Positions 8,176-16,708 are shown, counted from the first letter of the stretch. The stretch is 45,484 nucleotides of DNA from Polaromonas sp. (GCA_021731285.1 JAKFXR010000013.1:1-45484), one strand, 5' to 3'. The notes: generated from the letters alone by a model not told the origin. Made by a program: numbers and translations.

Positions 8176-9099
8176 ATGAGCTACCAGTTTTCACCGGAAA
8201 GCAGCTTCCCGGGCGCACGCCACGCTGCCGCGCCACCGCAGCTGCCGCGTGCCGGACGTTTCGCAGCAACACGCGGCATCGGCGTCGTTCGCCGTATGTA
8301 CCAGCTGCTTTGCAGGTTCGCGCCTGCCCTGGCTGCACACCTGGCCTATGCGCAGCTGGCCAGGCCGCCGCGCAGCGCGCTCAGCGAGCGGCACCTTGCC
8401 ACCCGCAGGCAGGGCAGACCGCGCCGGCTGGCGGTGGGGTTGAACAAGCTCGCCGTGTATGAATGGGGCGAAGGCCCAACCATCCTGATGGTGCATGGCT
8501 GGGGTTCACACGCCACTCACATGGGCCGGATGATAGGCCCGCTGGTGGACGCGGGTTTTCGCGTCGTTGCATTCGATGCGCCGGCACACGGCATGTCCTC
8601 GGGTGCCTCTACCGATCTGGTGCAGTTTGCCAACGCGGTAGCCGTCGTGGGCAAACAGGCCGGGCCCCTGCACTGCGTCATCGGCCATTCATTTGGCGCA
8701 GCCATGGCGACCTATGCCGCCAGGGACTGGGGCCTGGAGGTAGGCAGGATGGTGCTCATCAGCCCCTTCAGCCACTGCAACTGGTTTCTGCAGATGTTTG
8801 CGGCGCATGTGGGCCTCACCCCTGAGGTGCTCGACCGCATGCGCCAGATGCTCACGCGTTTGTACGGTGGCCGTTTGAAATGGGGCCGCATGTCGGTACT
8901 GGACATGGCCCGCAAGGCGGGGTATCCCATGCTGTTCGTCCATGACGAGGACGACGAAGAGATTCCTTTCGAGCACAGCCTGGCCATGGTTACCGCACTC
9001 CAGACCGCGCAGTTCATGGCGACCAGCGGCCTGGGCCACCACCGGGTGGTGCGCCACCCCGATGTCATCAGATCTGTTGTGGCATTTTCCTCGCATTAG
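8176..9099 (+). CDS. Alpha/beta-hydrolase fold protein
   Basis: 307 residues. A variable N-terminal extension of about 95 residues precedes the hydrolase core. The oxyanion-loop motif is VHGWGSH (106-112), the nucleophile elbow GHSFG (Ser172), an acidic stretch HDEDDEEIP carries the likely catalytic Asp, and the final catalytic His lies in GLGHHRVVRHP (His288 or 289). The start at 8176 is preferred because AGAGG lies 7 nt upstream; ATG 8170 and TTG 8158 are in frame. The stop is 8 bp before the patatin gene. The substrate is probably an ester or lipid, given that a phospholipase follows in the same operon (inference). Confidence 0.88.
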   Translation: MSYQFSPESSFPGARHAAAPPQLPRAGRFAATRGIGVVRRMYQLLCRFAPALAAHLAYAQLARPPRSALSERHLATRRQGRPRRLAVGLNKLAVYEWGEGPTILMVHGWGSHATHMGRMIGPLVDAGFRVVAFDAPAHGMSSGASTDLVQFANAVAVVGKQAGPLHCVIGHSFGAAMATYAARDWGLEVGRMVLISPFSHCNWFLQMFAAHVGLTPEVLDRMRQMLTRLYGGRLKWGRMSVLDMARKAGYPMLFVHDEDDEEIPFEHSLAMVTALQTAQFMATSGLGHHRVVRHPDVIRSVVAFSSH

Positions 9100-9107
9100 G
9101 ACTTGCC

Positions 9108-10055
9108 ATGCAACATCCAGCTTTGTCATCCGTCTCTCCCCGCCCCCACCGGCTGGCCCTGGTGCTGGGCAGTGGCGGTGTCCGCAGTGTTGCCGCGCTC
9201 GGCGTGGCCTGGCGCCTGGCGCAGGAGGGCATCCGTCCGGACTTCATTGCCGGCTGCAGTTCCGGCGCGCTGTTTGGCGCGCAGCTTGCCATGGGCATGC
9301 AGGGCGAGCAGGCGCTGAGCGCGGCGACTGCCCTGTGGTCGGCCGAACTGACACAGCAGCGCCGCTGGCGGGCTTATGTGCAACTGCTGGCGCCGCGGCT
9401 TGCTGGCTTCGGCGCGGGCTTTGCACTGCGCGACGACCGGCTGATTGTCCAGCGCATCGCTGCGGCTTTTGGCGAGCGCCGGCTTGAGCAGCTTGAAACG
9501 CCCATGCGAGTGTCGGCCACTCAAGCCGCGAGCGGTCAGCCGGTGGTGCTGACGCGGGGCAGCGTGGTGGATGCACTGCGCGCCAGCATGGCGGTGCCCA
9601 TCATTTTCCCGAGCGTGGAGATGGATGGCCAGCGCCTGGTTGATGGCGTGCTGTCCGACCCCTTGCCGCTGTCTGCCGCGGCTGACGCGCAGGTGGTGGT
9701 GGCGCTGGGCTTCAGAGGCGCGATGCCGCGGCGCGTTGACCGTCTGTCGCGCCTGGTGGCCCAGACCAGCACCACCCTGATCAACAACCTGATGCAGGCG
9801 CGCATCGACGCGGCACGCGCGACAGGACAGACGGTGATCATGCTCGAGTTGGGTCTGGACAGGCATGTGGGCCTTTGGGAAACCTCAGCCATGCCGTATC
9901 TCTTTGAAGCTGGCAAGCGCGCGGTGCAGGCCCGCATGACAGATATCGTGGTCGCGCTTGAGCAGGCCACGCAAAACACCACCCGCCCCTTGTTTGCTTA
10001 TCAGACCTCAACCCATGGCACTGAGAAAAATGACCTTTACCACCACACACACTGA
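9108..10055 (+). CDS. Patatin-like phospholipase
   Basis: 315 residues. The patatin fold uses a Ser-Asp dyad. The glycine-rich oxyanion loop is GSGGVR (21-26), the nucleophile lies in GCSSG (Ser51) and the dyad Asp in LVDGVLSDPLPL (D179). No signal peptide is seen, so the protein is probably cytosolic or membrane-associated. Members resemble the RssA/YchK type rather than secreted ExoU-type toxins. The last part of the gene overlaps the start of the ferritin-like gene, showing translational coupling. The usual DGG motif is DGV here, a mild deviation. Confidence 0.88.
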   Translation: MQHPALSSVSPRPHRLALVLGSGGVRSVAALGVAWRLAQEGIRPDFIAGCSSGALFGAQLAMGMQGEQALSAATALWSAELTQQRRWRAYVQLLAPRLAGFGAGFALRDDRLIVQRIAAAFGERRLEQLETPMRVSATQAASGQPVVLTRGSVVDALRASMAVPIIFPSVEMDGQRLVDGVLSDPLPLSAAADAQVVVALGFRGAMPRRVDRLSRLVAQTSTTLINNLMQARIDAARATGQTVIMLELGLDRHVGLWETSAMPYLFEAGKRAVQARMTDIVVALEQATQNTTRPLFAYQTSTHGTEKNDLYHHTH

Positions 10056-10959
10056 AAAGTATGCCCGCTGCATTGCAGCGTCCACCCGCGTTCGCTGGGA
10101 CATAGGTCGCGACGTGATACGCGGGCGCGTGTTCGATTTTTCGAAACACTTCCTGCCCGATGGGCTGTCACGCGTCAGCCAGCTGGATTTTCTGCAACCG
10201 GCCGAACAGGTTTACCTCAGCCAGATTCAGGGGCGGACCTACGCCAACATGTTTGGCCTGGTGGAGCGTTTCATCGGCATCAAGATGCTGGAGATCACCC
10301 GCGATCACTGGTTCGGCGATCAGGTGGCGCTTGAAGCGCTGGTGCGCTTTAGCGATGAGGAGCTCAAGCACCAGGAGTTGTTCCGCCGGATTGAGCGCTT
10401 GGCCGCCGCGGGCATGCCGCCCGGGTATGAGTTTTTGCCGACCGCCAACGAGGTGGCCGCACAGGTGCTGCAGGCGCCCACCTGGGCGGTGCTCGCGCTG
10501 ACCTGCCACATCGAGCTGTTTACCCAGACCCACTACCGCCAGAGCATGGAGCCCGCAGACAACCTTTCCGAGTTGTACAAGGACGTCTTTCTTTTCCACT
10601 GGCAGGAGGAGTCGCAGCACGCGACCCTGGATGCGCTGGAGTGGGAGCGCGAGGACGCGCGCATCACCCCGCAAGAGCGTGACGCAGCTGTGGATGCGCT
10701 GATTGGCCTGGTAGGCGCGATCGACGGCATCCTGCAAACACAGTCGCTGGCCGATGCGCACTACTTTGTGGTGACCTGCGGGCGGCGCGTGCCCCAGGCG
10801 CAGGTGGACCGGCTGGCCGCCGGCCTGCTGGATGCTTACCGCTGGCAATACATCGTCTCTGGTGTGCAGCAAGCCAGGTTTCGTGAACTGCTTCTCCAGA
10901 TGATCACCGGCGCGCAATGGCAGCGTATCGAGTCTGCGCTGGCCCCTTTGATGAACTGA
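10015..10959 (+). CDS. Ferritin-like diiron protein (putative oxygenase)
   Basis: 314 residues with a helical ferritin-like core. Likely iron ligands are the Glu in GLVERF, EELKHQE, the Glu in HIELFTQTHY, and EESQH; two EExxH-type motifs plus two single Glu residues are the pattern of diiron oxygenases and AurF-like N-oxygenases. The family is not recognised more exactly. Two in-frame ATGs (10015 and 10030) lie inside the end of the patatin gene, giving a 26-41 bp overlap, so the genes are coupled. In this context it may oxidise or desaturate a lipid substrate released by the two preceding hydrolases; this is inference. Confidence 0.75.
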   Translation: MALRKMTFTTTHTEKYARCIAASTRVRWDIGRDVIRGRVFDFSKHFLPDGLSRVSQLDFLQPAEQVYLSQIQGRTYANMFGLVERFIGIKMLEITRDHWFGDQVALEALVRFSDEELKHQELFRRIERLAAAGMPPGYEFLPTANEVAAQVLQAPTWAVLALTCHIELFTQTHYRQSMEPADNLSELYKDVFLFHWQEESQHATLDALEWEREDARITPQERDAAVDALIGLVGAIDGILQTQSLADAHYFVVTCGRRVPQAQVDRLAAGLLDAYRWQYIVSGVQQARFRELLLQMITGAQWQRIESALAPLMN

Positions 10960-10975
10960 ACCCGGAGTAACTTTC

Positions 10976-11308
10976 ATGCCCACCCAAAAACTTTTTGTTT
11001 CTACGTTGTTCGCTCTTGCCCTTGCGGGCCAGGTCTGCGCTGCCAGCGAAGCCGCCACCAGCATCGAGGAGGCACATCGTGCCTACTACCTCGGTGAGTC
11101 CGAACGTGCATTGCAGATTTACCAGCAGCTTGCGGCCGCCGGCCATGCGGAGGCGGCCGAGCGCGCGGGTTTCATGCTGCTGACGGCTGTGGGCGAGCGC
11201 CCGAACAAGGCCCATGTCGCGCGTGCTGCGGCCTTGCTGGTGCAGGCGGCCAGGGCGGGCCGCCAGAGTGCTGTTGTTGTGCTCGGCATGCTGGACAGTG
11301 CCGACTGA
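10976..11308 (+). CDS. Small exported Sel1/TPR-like protein
   Basis: 110 residues. A signal peptide is evident: basic MPTQK, hydrophobic FVSTLFALALAG, then a likely cleavage after VCA or AASEA. The mature part has two or three alpha-hairpins of Sel1 type (AHRAYYLGESERALQIYQQL and AGHAEAAERAGFMLL). It starts 17 bp after the ferritin-like gene with a good GGAG ribosome-binding site, so it closes the operon. It is probably periplasmic and binds partners rather than catalysing a reaction. No specific family is recognised. Confidence 0.75.
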   Translation: MPTQKLFVSTLFALALAGQVCAASEAATSIEEAHRAYYLGESERALQIYQQLAAAGHAEAAERAGFMLLTAVGERPNKAHVARAAALLVQAARAGRQSAVVVLGMLDSAD

Positions 11309-11334
11309 GCGGGTGTCCCGGGCGTTCGCGGTTT

Positions 11335-11724
11335 TCAGCCGCGCGATACGTCTGCGGCCACGCACAGCCAGCGGCCTGTAGTCTTGGCCCAGACGTCGGT
11401 GTACCGACCAACCCCGGCACGGCCGTCAGCATGCACAAAGGTCGTGCGGCCATGAACAATTGCGCTGCTGCCGAAAAGCCGCACAAGCACGTCATGAACA
11501 GCGAAGTCGCCGACCTGAATGGGCTGGGCGGCACGTTTAATGAATTCGGCGCGAGCAGACAGCGTGCCATCGGCATTGCTGTTGAGAAAATCCGCCGCAA
11601 GGTGGCTTTCAAACCAGGCCTTGTCAGAGCTTTTGACGGCGTTGATGAATTCCTGATTCAGGCGAACCAGCTGTGACTCGTTTTCGGCGCTGGCCGCAGG
11701 GGTCTGGGGGTTTGCTTGCTGCAT
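11335..11724 (-). CDS. NTF2-like (DUF4440/SnoaL-type) protein 1
   Basis: 129 residues, one cone-shaped NTF2 domain: an N-terminal helix pair (RLNQEFINAVKSSDKAWFESHL), ADFL, then strands ending RYTDVWAKTTGRWLCVAADV. The start at 11724 has GGAG 6 nt upstream. It is a clear paralogue of the next minus-strand gene, sharing the W-(Y/F)-x-x-HLA-x-DFL and GRYTD patterns. It lies 10 bp downstream of that paralogue in one transcription unit, divergent from the MocR regulator. Family members include isomerases, cyclases and dehydratases, but many have no known activity. Confidence 0.85.
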   Translation of the reverse strand: MQQANPQTPAASAENESQLVRLNQEFINAVKSSDKAWFESHLAADFLNSNADGTLSARAEFIKRAAQPIQVGDFAVHDVLVRLFGSSAIVHGRTTFVHADGRAGVGRYTDVWAKTTGRWLCVAADVSRG

Positions 11725-11734
11725 GAGAAGCTCC

Positions 11735-12118
11735 TTAAAAACGGTTGAAATGGGCGGACACACAAACCCAGCCTTGCTGGCGGCGCGTATAAATGTCCGT
11801 GTAGCGGCCGGTACCCCACTGTCCTTGAAGGTTTTTGTACCTGAAGCCCGCGTGGATCAGGGCCAGCTCGCCGACGAAGCGGATCAAGACGTCCACCGCC
11901 TGCAACTCCGTACCTGGGTAGGGCTGGGAGATGCGCTGCAAAAAGCCGGCGCGGTCCACCACCGAGCCATCGCGATGGCTGCTTAAAAAGTCTTCCGCCA
12001 GATGCGCCCGGTACCACGCGGCATCGGAATGTTCGGCCGAGTGGATGAACTGGCGGTTCAACTCTTGCAGTGTCTCGAGGTCAGCCGCACGGTCGGTGGC
12101 AAGGTCTGTTGCTTGCAT
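11735..12118 (-). CDS. NTF2-like (DUF4440/SnoaL-type) protein 2
   Basis: 127 residues with the same fold and signature positions as its downstream paralogue (AWYRAHLAEDFLSSHRDGS; GTGRYTDIYTRRQQGWVCVSA), so the pair arose by tandem duplication. The ATG at 12118 has GGAG 8 nt upstream. It is first in a two-gene unit read from the divergent promoter shared with the MocR-type gene, whose palindromic site overlaps its -35 region. The function is not known. Confidence 0.85.
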   Translation of the reverse strand: MQATDLATDRAADLETLQELNRQFIHSAEHSDAAWYRAHLAEDFLSSHRDGSVVDRAGFLQRISQPYPGTELQAVDVLIRFVGELALIHAGFRYKNLQGQWGTGRYTDIYTRRQQGWVCVSAHFNRF

Positions 12119-12152
12119 GGAAAAGTCTCCTTGGTTGACGAATCAAGGTTCA

Positions 12153-12180
12153 AGCATAGGTTTGCGCTGGCACTTTCCAA
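12153..12180 (-). promoter_or_regulatory. Candidate promoter of the NTF2-like pair
   Basis: On the minus strand, TTGGAA (12175-12180) and TATGCT (12153-12158) are separated by 16 bp, a fair sigma70 match, about 35 bp before the NTF2-like 2 start. The -35 lies inside the palindrome at 12167-12187, so a bound regulator would block or reposition polymerase. Confidence 0.45.
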
Positions 12181-12211
12181 GTGCCAGTTTTTTCTTATAT
12201 GAAGGTGCCAG
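12167..12211. promoter_or_regulatory. MocR-type operator: palindrome plus direct repeat
   Basis: CTGGCACTT (12167-12175) and AAGTGCCAG (12179-12187) form a perfect 9-bp inverted repeat with a 3-bp centre. A third half-site, AGGTGCCAG, lies at 12203-12211 in direct orientation to the second, 24 bp on. Inverted plus direct repeats between a mocR gene and its divergent target are the usual arrangement for GntR/MocR regulators such as PdxR. Confidence 0.6.
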
Positions 12212-12257
12212 ATCTGCCTCAAAAGCGTATGATCGGCAGACACACAGCACCCGGCGG

Positions 12258-13745
12258 ATGGCCATGCTTCTGAGTTTCAAAAATTCTGCTGCGCCCCTGA
12301 ACCGGCGCGTTTATCTGGCGCTCAAGGGCGGGATCCGCGACGGCCGGTTTCCACCTGGAAGCCGGCTTCCTTCAACCCGTGCTCTGGCCACCGACCTGGG
12401 AGTCTCCCGCAACACGGTCACGCTGGCTTATGAGCAACTCGCGGCCGAGGGTTACGTGTCCAGCAGGAGCCGCTCCAGCACGACCGTCCTGGGTGCCGTA
12501 CAGCCCCAACCCCAGCCGGCGCCGCCGCTGGTGGCCCCACGGGTGCAACAGCCACCGCAGGTGTCGGCTTTCGCCAGCAGGCTGATACGCGACAAGGTGG
12601 CGCCGCCCACCGCTGCGTTTGGCCGTCGGCCCGGCGTGCGGTATGACTTCCGTTATGGAAGCGCTGCGCTGGACGAGTTTCCCAACGAGATCTGGCGGCG
12701 CCTGCTGTCGGTTCATGCCAGACAGGCCAGCCGTGACACCCTGGCTTATGCGGCACCGGCCGGTTACCTGCCGTTGCGCACGGCCCTGGCCCAGTACCTT
12801 CAGCGCGCTCGCGGGCTGCATTGTGACGCGGCGCAGATCATCATCGTCAATGGCGCCCAACAGGCGATTGACCTGGTCGCTCGCCTGCTGCTGGACCCGG
12901 GGGACGCGGTGGTGGTGGAAGAGCCGCACTACCCCGGGGCCACCAAAACCTTCGAAGCGATGGGTGCACGCCTGCTGCGGCTGGCGACGGACGCGCAGGG
13001 GCTGGACACCGCGCAACTGCCGCCGGCCAGCGCTGCCGCCCGGCTGGCCTATGTGACGCCCTGCCACCAGTTTCCCTCCGGAACCATTCTTCCCCTGGAG
13101 CGCCGGCTTGCCTTGCTCGACTGGGCGGCACGGACCGGGGCCTGGGTGCTTGAAGACGACTATGTGAGCGAGTTTCGTTATGAAGGCAAACCGCTGGAGC
13201 CTTTGCAGGCGCTGGATAGACAGGGTCGTGTGATCCACGTCGGGACGTTTTCCAAAACCCTGTTTCCGTCGCTGCGGCTGGGTTATCTGGTACTGCCACA
13301 TGTACTGACCGAGCACTTCACTGCAGCCAAGTGGATGACCGACCGGTTTTCGATGTTGTTGCCGCAACTGGCACTGGCTGACTTCATCAGCAGTGGGCAG
13401 TTTGAAAAGTACCTGCGCCGCGCAGGGGCGCGAAATGCCGCCAGGCGTCAGGCGCTGGTGGATGCCTTGACGCAGCATTTTGGCGACCGCATCGAGATCG
13501 CCGGCGGCAAAACCGGTGTTCATCTGATGGTCTGGTTCAACGGCATGGGCCCAGGCGAAGTGGACACGCTGATAACTCGTGCGACGCAAGCCGGGGTGGG
13601 GCTGTATGCCATCGCTCCCTACTTTGTGAAGCCCACGGTTCGCGGCGGGCTGCTGTTTGGCTACGCCTCGCTGTCCGTGAGCGAGATCCGGACCGGCATC
13701 CGCAAGCTGGCCGCACTGGTGCCTGCTCCGCGGCGCAAAAAATGA
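12258..13745 (+). CDS. MocR-family (GntR/aminotransferase) PLP-dependent regulator
   Basis: About 495 residues. An N-terminal GntR winged helix (about 10-80: LKGGIRDGRFPPGSRLPSTR then LGVSRNTVTLAYEQL) is joined by a proline-rich linker to an aminotransferase fold I domain. The PLP lysine is K333 in GTFSKTLFPSLRLGY; other cofactor contacts are visible in VTPCHQFPSG and LEDDYVSEFRY. Such proteins bind PLP or an amino-acid adduct and switch transcription without being enzymes. Starts at 12258 and 12264 are equivalent. It diverges from two NTF2-like genes and is followed by a third, all plausible targets. PdxR-like control of vitamin B6 is possible but no pdx gene is nearby. Confidence 0.9.
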   Translation: MAMLLSFKNSAAPLNRRVYLALKGGIRDGRFPPGSRLPSTRALATDLGVSRNTVTLAYEQLAAEGYVSSRSRSSTTVLGAVQPQPQPAPPLVAPRVQQPPQVSAFASRLIRDKVAPPTAAFGRRPGVRYDFRYGSAALDEFPNEIWRRLLSVHARQASRDTLAYAAPAGYLPLRTALAQYLQRARGLHCDAAQIIIVNGAQQAIDLVARLLLDPGDAVVVEEPHYPGATKTFEAMGARLLRLATDAQGLDTAQLPPASAAARLAYVTPCHQFPSGTILPLERRLALLDWAARTGAWVLEDDYVSEFRYEGKPLEPLQALDRQGRVIHVGTFSKTLFPSLRLGYLVLPHVLTEHFTAAKWMTDRFSMLLPQLALADFISSGQFEKYLRRAGARNAARRQALVDALTQHFGDRIEIAGGKTGVHLMVWFNGMGPGEVDTLITRATQAGVGLYAIAPYFVKPTVRGGLLFGYASLSVSEIRTGIRKLAALVPAPRRKK

Positions 13746-13793
13746 ACCCGTTGAAGAGCTTGACCGCTGTAATTTTTCACGCAAGGAGATTTC

Positions 13794-14171
13794 ATGCCAG
13801 GCAGAGACACTGTTGAACGCTTTGTTGCCCGCGTCGAAGAAAACGCGCACACCGAAGCCATCGCCGAGTTCTACACGACCGGCGCGACCATGCAGGAGAA
13901 CCAGGCCGCGCCACGCCGCGGGCGTGACATGCTGGTGGCGCATGAGGCCAAAGTGATGGCGCGCGCGAAATCGCTGACGTCGCAATGTGTGCGACCGTTC
14001 TTCATCAGCGGCGACCATGTCGCCATCCGCTGGATCTTCAATTTTGTGTGGGCGGATGGCAGCACCACCCGCATGGAAGAGATGGCGTATCAGCGCTGGG
14101 AAGGTGAGCGCATTGCCGAAGAGACGTTTTTTTATGACCCGGCGCAACGTACGCCTGTACCGGCTGGTTGA
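13794..14171 (+). CDS. NTF2-like (SnoaL-type) protein 3
   Basis: 125 residues with a SnoaL-like NTF2 fold (N-terminal DTVERFVARVEENAHTEAIA, AEFYTTGATMQEN; final RMEEMAYQRWEGERIAEETF). This MEE...ERI...E-FYDP ending is typical of the SnoaL_2 limonene-epoxide-hydrolase-like branch and differs from the two paralogues on the other side of mocR. AAGGAG lies 7-8 nt before the ATG. It lies 48 bp after the MocR-type gene in the same direction and is probably cotranscribed, ending in the terminator at 14233. Confidence 0.82.
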   Translation: MPGRDTVERFVARVEENAHTEAIAEFYTTGATMQENQAAPRRGRDMLVAHEAKVMARAKSLTSQCVRPFFISGDHVAIRWIFNFVWADGSTTRMEEMAYQRWEGERIAEETFFYDPAQRTPVPAG

Positions 14172-14193
14172 ATGGGCTTTGCCCGGGGACGGG

Positions 14194-14224
14194 GATGAAT
14201 CCCGGATCAAGTCCGGGATGACAA
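14194..14224. repeat. Dispersed palindromic repeat, family A (copy 2)
   Basis: Arms ATCCCGGAT and GTCCGGGAT with trailing GACAA match the family seen at 18279 and 22565. It sits at the end of the mocR-NTF2 transcription unit just before its terminator. Confidence 0.7.
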
Positions 14225-14232
14225 CCCCAAAC

Positions 14233-14277
14233 AGCCGAAGCAGCCGCGGATGGGCTTGTGCTTCGGCTTTTCTTTTC
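14233..14277 (+). terminator. Rho-independent terminator after NTF2-like gene 3
   Basis: AGCCGAAGCA (14233-14242) pairs with TGCTTCGGCT (14259-14268) across a 16-nt loop and is followed by a T-rich run. It ends the plus-strand unit before the convergent GlsB-like gene. Confidence 0.65.
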
Positions 14278-14304
14278 AGCCGCCCTTGCCCTGACCCTGG
14301 TTGA

Positions 14305-14559
14305 TCAGGCCTTGGAGCGGCCTGTCACGAGACGGTAGATAAACAGCAGGAGGATCGCGCCCAGCACGGCCGCAATAAAACCTGCCGACTCGCCCACCTG
14401 GTACAGGCCCATCGCACGGCCCAGGTAGCTGGCGATCACCGAGCCGACGATGCCGATCAGCACGGTGACGATGAAGCCGCCAGGGTCGCGGCCCGGCATC
14501 AGGAACTTGGCAACAACGCCAACAATGAAGCCGATGAGGATGGTGAGAATAATGCCCAT
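14305..14559 (-). CDS. GlsB/YeaQ/YmgE family (transglycosylase-associated) membrane protein
   Basis: 84 residues, three hydrophobic helices with the family's repeated glycine pattern: IILTILIGFIVGVVAKFL, MPGRDPGGF, then a second helix with IGIVGSVIASYLGR and a third with GFIAAVLGAILLLFIYRL. Members are small inner-membrane proteins induced by stress or on entering stationary phase; no enzyme activity is proven. The ATG at 14559 has an AGGAA-like ribosome-binding site. Confidence 0.9.
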   Translation of the reverse strand: MGIILTILIGFIVGVVAKFLMPGRDPGGFIVTVLIGIVGSVIASYLGRAMGLYQVGESAGFIAAVLGAILLLFIYRLVTGRSKA

Positions 14560-14730
14560 GATGGTTCTTCCTGAAATGTGGTTTATCGGTCAAAAAGTGA
14601 GCCGTAGCGCAGGCCCCGGACACCCATGCAGATTACCGGCGCGCCCCGGGACTCTTGAATCGGAGAAGCTGCTGCACCGGCGTAGGACCACGCTGAGGCA
14701 GGCTGTGGGTGATGCAGGTGTGCCGTCTGT

Positions 14731-16001
14731 TCAAGCGGCATGCTTGGGCGGTCCGGGCAGCAGGGTAAAGGCCAGGGCTCCGGCCGCCAGCAGCATGGCA
14801 ATGCTGGCCAGCACCGCGGTGAAAGGCTCCATGCCATGCGCCGCCGCCGCTGAGGCCACCACACCGGTCAACCACTGCATGGTGGCCACACCCAGAAACA
14901 TGGCCATCGTGAAAACCGACAGCGCGCGCCCTGTCATGGCTGCGGGGTAGGCGGCGCGCACGTCGGCGTATTGAAGAATCATGTAGCCCGACAGCAGGCC
15001 AATCACAATCGGCGCGGCCACATCGATCACCGGGCTGTGGGTAAAGGCAAAGGCCGCAAACAGGCCGGCCAGCAGCACGGTGAAGCCGACGATCCAGCGG
15101 CGGCGTGTGGCCGGCCCCGGGTCCAGCCGGCCAAACAGTGGCGGGCCGGCCAGCGACACCAGCGACATGATCAGCGCGACGTTGCCGCTGTGCACCAGCG
15201 AGAAGCCGTGCCGCTCAATCAGCAGCGGCCCCAGCCACAGCCCGCGCAGTGAAATGAAAGACGCATAGCCCACACAGGCCAGCAGCAAAATGCCCCAGGT
15301 GTGCGGCAGGGTGAACAAGGCGCCAAGCCGGCCAGCGCCTGGCCCACAGACTCTTTGCGCCGGCTGGCATGGTCTGCGGCAGCAGGTTCGTGCACCAGCG
15401 CCCAGATCAGCACCCAGGCCAGCACGCCCCAGGCGCCCAGCACCCAAAAGCCCATGCGCCAGGAGCTCACGTTGATCAGCCATGCCAGCGGCGTGCCGGT
15501 GAGCAGCAGGCCAATGCCGCCCACACTCATGGCCAGGCCGGAGATGGCGGCAAACCGGTTGGCGGGCATGTGCCGCGCAATAAAAACCGTGCACACCAGA
15601 AAAGCCGGCGCGCAACCAATGCCTATCAGCACCTGGCCCGCCACCAGCATGCCAAAGCCGGGCGCCATGGCCGACACCACGGCCCCGGCCACCGCCACAG
15701 GGAAGGCCGTCAGCACCGTGCGCCGCACGCCATGCAGGTCAATGCTGATGCCCACAAACAGTTGCATCGCGCCAAACGCAAAGTGAAAAGCGCCGGCAAA
15801 CAAACCCAGCGCGCTGGCGTCCAGCGCAAAGTCGGCCTGCAACGGCGCGGCCATGATGGCCGCCACCGTGCGAAAGGCCTGGCTCAATGCAAAGGCCGTG
15901 ACCAGCGCAAACAGCATGACCCAGATGGCGCGTGTGGCAACGGGTGGTGTGGCAGGTGGCGTGGCGTGGCGGCCAGCCAGCGGCAGGGGGGCAGAACTCA
16001 T
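14731..16001 (-). pseudogene. MFS transporter interrupted by a frameshift
   Basis: Two overlapping frames together encode one 12-helix major facilitator of about 423 residues. The first (start ATG 16001) carries helices 1-6 and the A-motif-like DLHGVRRTVL; the second resumes at ALFTLPHTWG and carries helices 7-12, ending PGPPKHAA. The switch lies near 15320-15330, where the coding strand reads GGCTTGGCGCC; one extra G would restore a single frame. No start signal is seen for the second half. It is either a recent 1-base deletion or a sequencing error in a G run. The substrate is unknown. Without the shift this would be a normal-length transporter. Confidence 0.82.
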
Positions 16002-16029
16002 GCGCTGACGATACACCGGCGGGGGGGCT

Positions 16030-16088
16030 GTTCGTCCTGAGTTGTCGAAGGGTTCGACGCACAGGCTTCGACAGGCTCAGCCCGAACG
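16030..16088. repeat. Dispersed inverted repeat, family B (copy 1)
   Basis: GTTCGTCCTGAGTTGTCGAAG (arm about 16030-16050) and GGCTTCGACAGGCTCAGCCC followed by GAACG (16064-16088) are inverted copies of the TTCGACA(A/G)GCTCAGCCCGAACG repeat that recurs at 22612 and 25761. It lies just upstream of the MFS gene. Confidence 0.7.
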
Positions 16089-16194
16089 CAGACGGGCTGC
16101 GACACATTTGAAGGGTCAAATCGGGTGTTGGCCCTTGAGTGGCGGATCGATGTTGCTATTGAATATATAGCGACGTCAGGCGCCGGCCCGGCAC

Positions 16195-16635
16195 TTACTG
16201 CAGCGAATGGGTGCCGGCTGCCAGGTCTTCGGCGTGCATTTTGCAAAACTCCACCAGGTACTCCAGCTCGGACGCCTTGTTGAACACCACGTCGGCGCCC
16301 AGCTCCAGGCAGCGGTCGGCGATCTGCTTGTGCGCGTGGCTGGTCAGCACCACCACTTTTTGCTCGGGCTTGCGTGCCTGACAGTGTTTGAGCACACCAA
16401 AGCCTGAGCCTTCCTTGAGGGACAAATCCACAATCAACAGTTGCCAGTGGTCGTGGTGGGCCTTGAGCCATTTGCGCGCGGCGCTTTCGCCATCGGCATG
16501 GCCTATGAACTTCAGCGGCGCAATCTCTTCCATGGCAGTGACTACCGTGGCGCGTATGTCGGGCTGGTCTTCAACAAGAAAGGTATGGAGGATCAAAGGA
16601 GGGCTGTGCGTGGAAGGATGCAGCACGATAGCCAT
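16195..16635 (-). CDS. Stand-alone receiver-domain response regulator
   Basis: 146 residues, one receiver domain and no output domain. The acidic pair is E22/D23 in LVEDQPD, the phospho-acceptor D70 in LIVDLSLKEGSGFGV and the conserved lysine K120 in VVFNKASE. It belongs to the CheY-like group of NarL-type receivers common in Burkholderiales. With no kinase next to it, its partner is unknown. It might act as a phosphate sink or bind a protein target. Confidence 0.9.
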   Translation of the reverse strand: MAIVLHPSTHSPPLILHTFLVEDQPDIRATVVTAMEEIAPLKFIGHADGESAARKWLKAHHDHWQLLIVDLSLKEGSGFGVLKHCQARKPEQKVVVLTSHAHKQIADRCLELGADVVFNKASELEYLVEFCKMHAEDLAAGTHSLQ

Positions 16636-16708
16636 TTATGCATGGGCCGAAAAGTCATCCGCCATGCTCAGCGGGTGTAGGGCTCGTCCTACGCGCGATG
16701 TTTCAAGC

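Noticed and set aside
12372..14210. 612-residue minus-strand open frame
   Set aside because: Lies antisense to the MocR regulator and NTF2-like gene, whose motifs are clear. Its translation is low in complexity with no fold; it is a by-product of high GC codon use.
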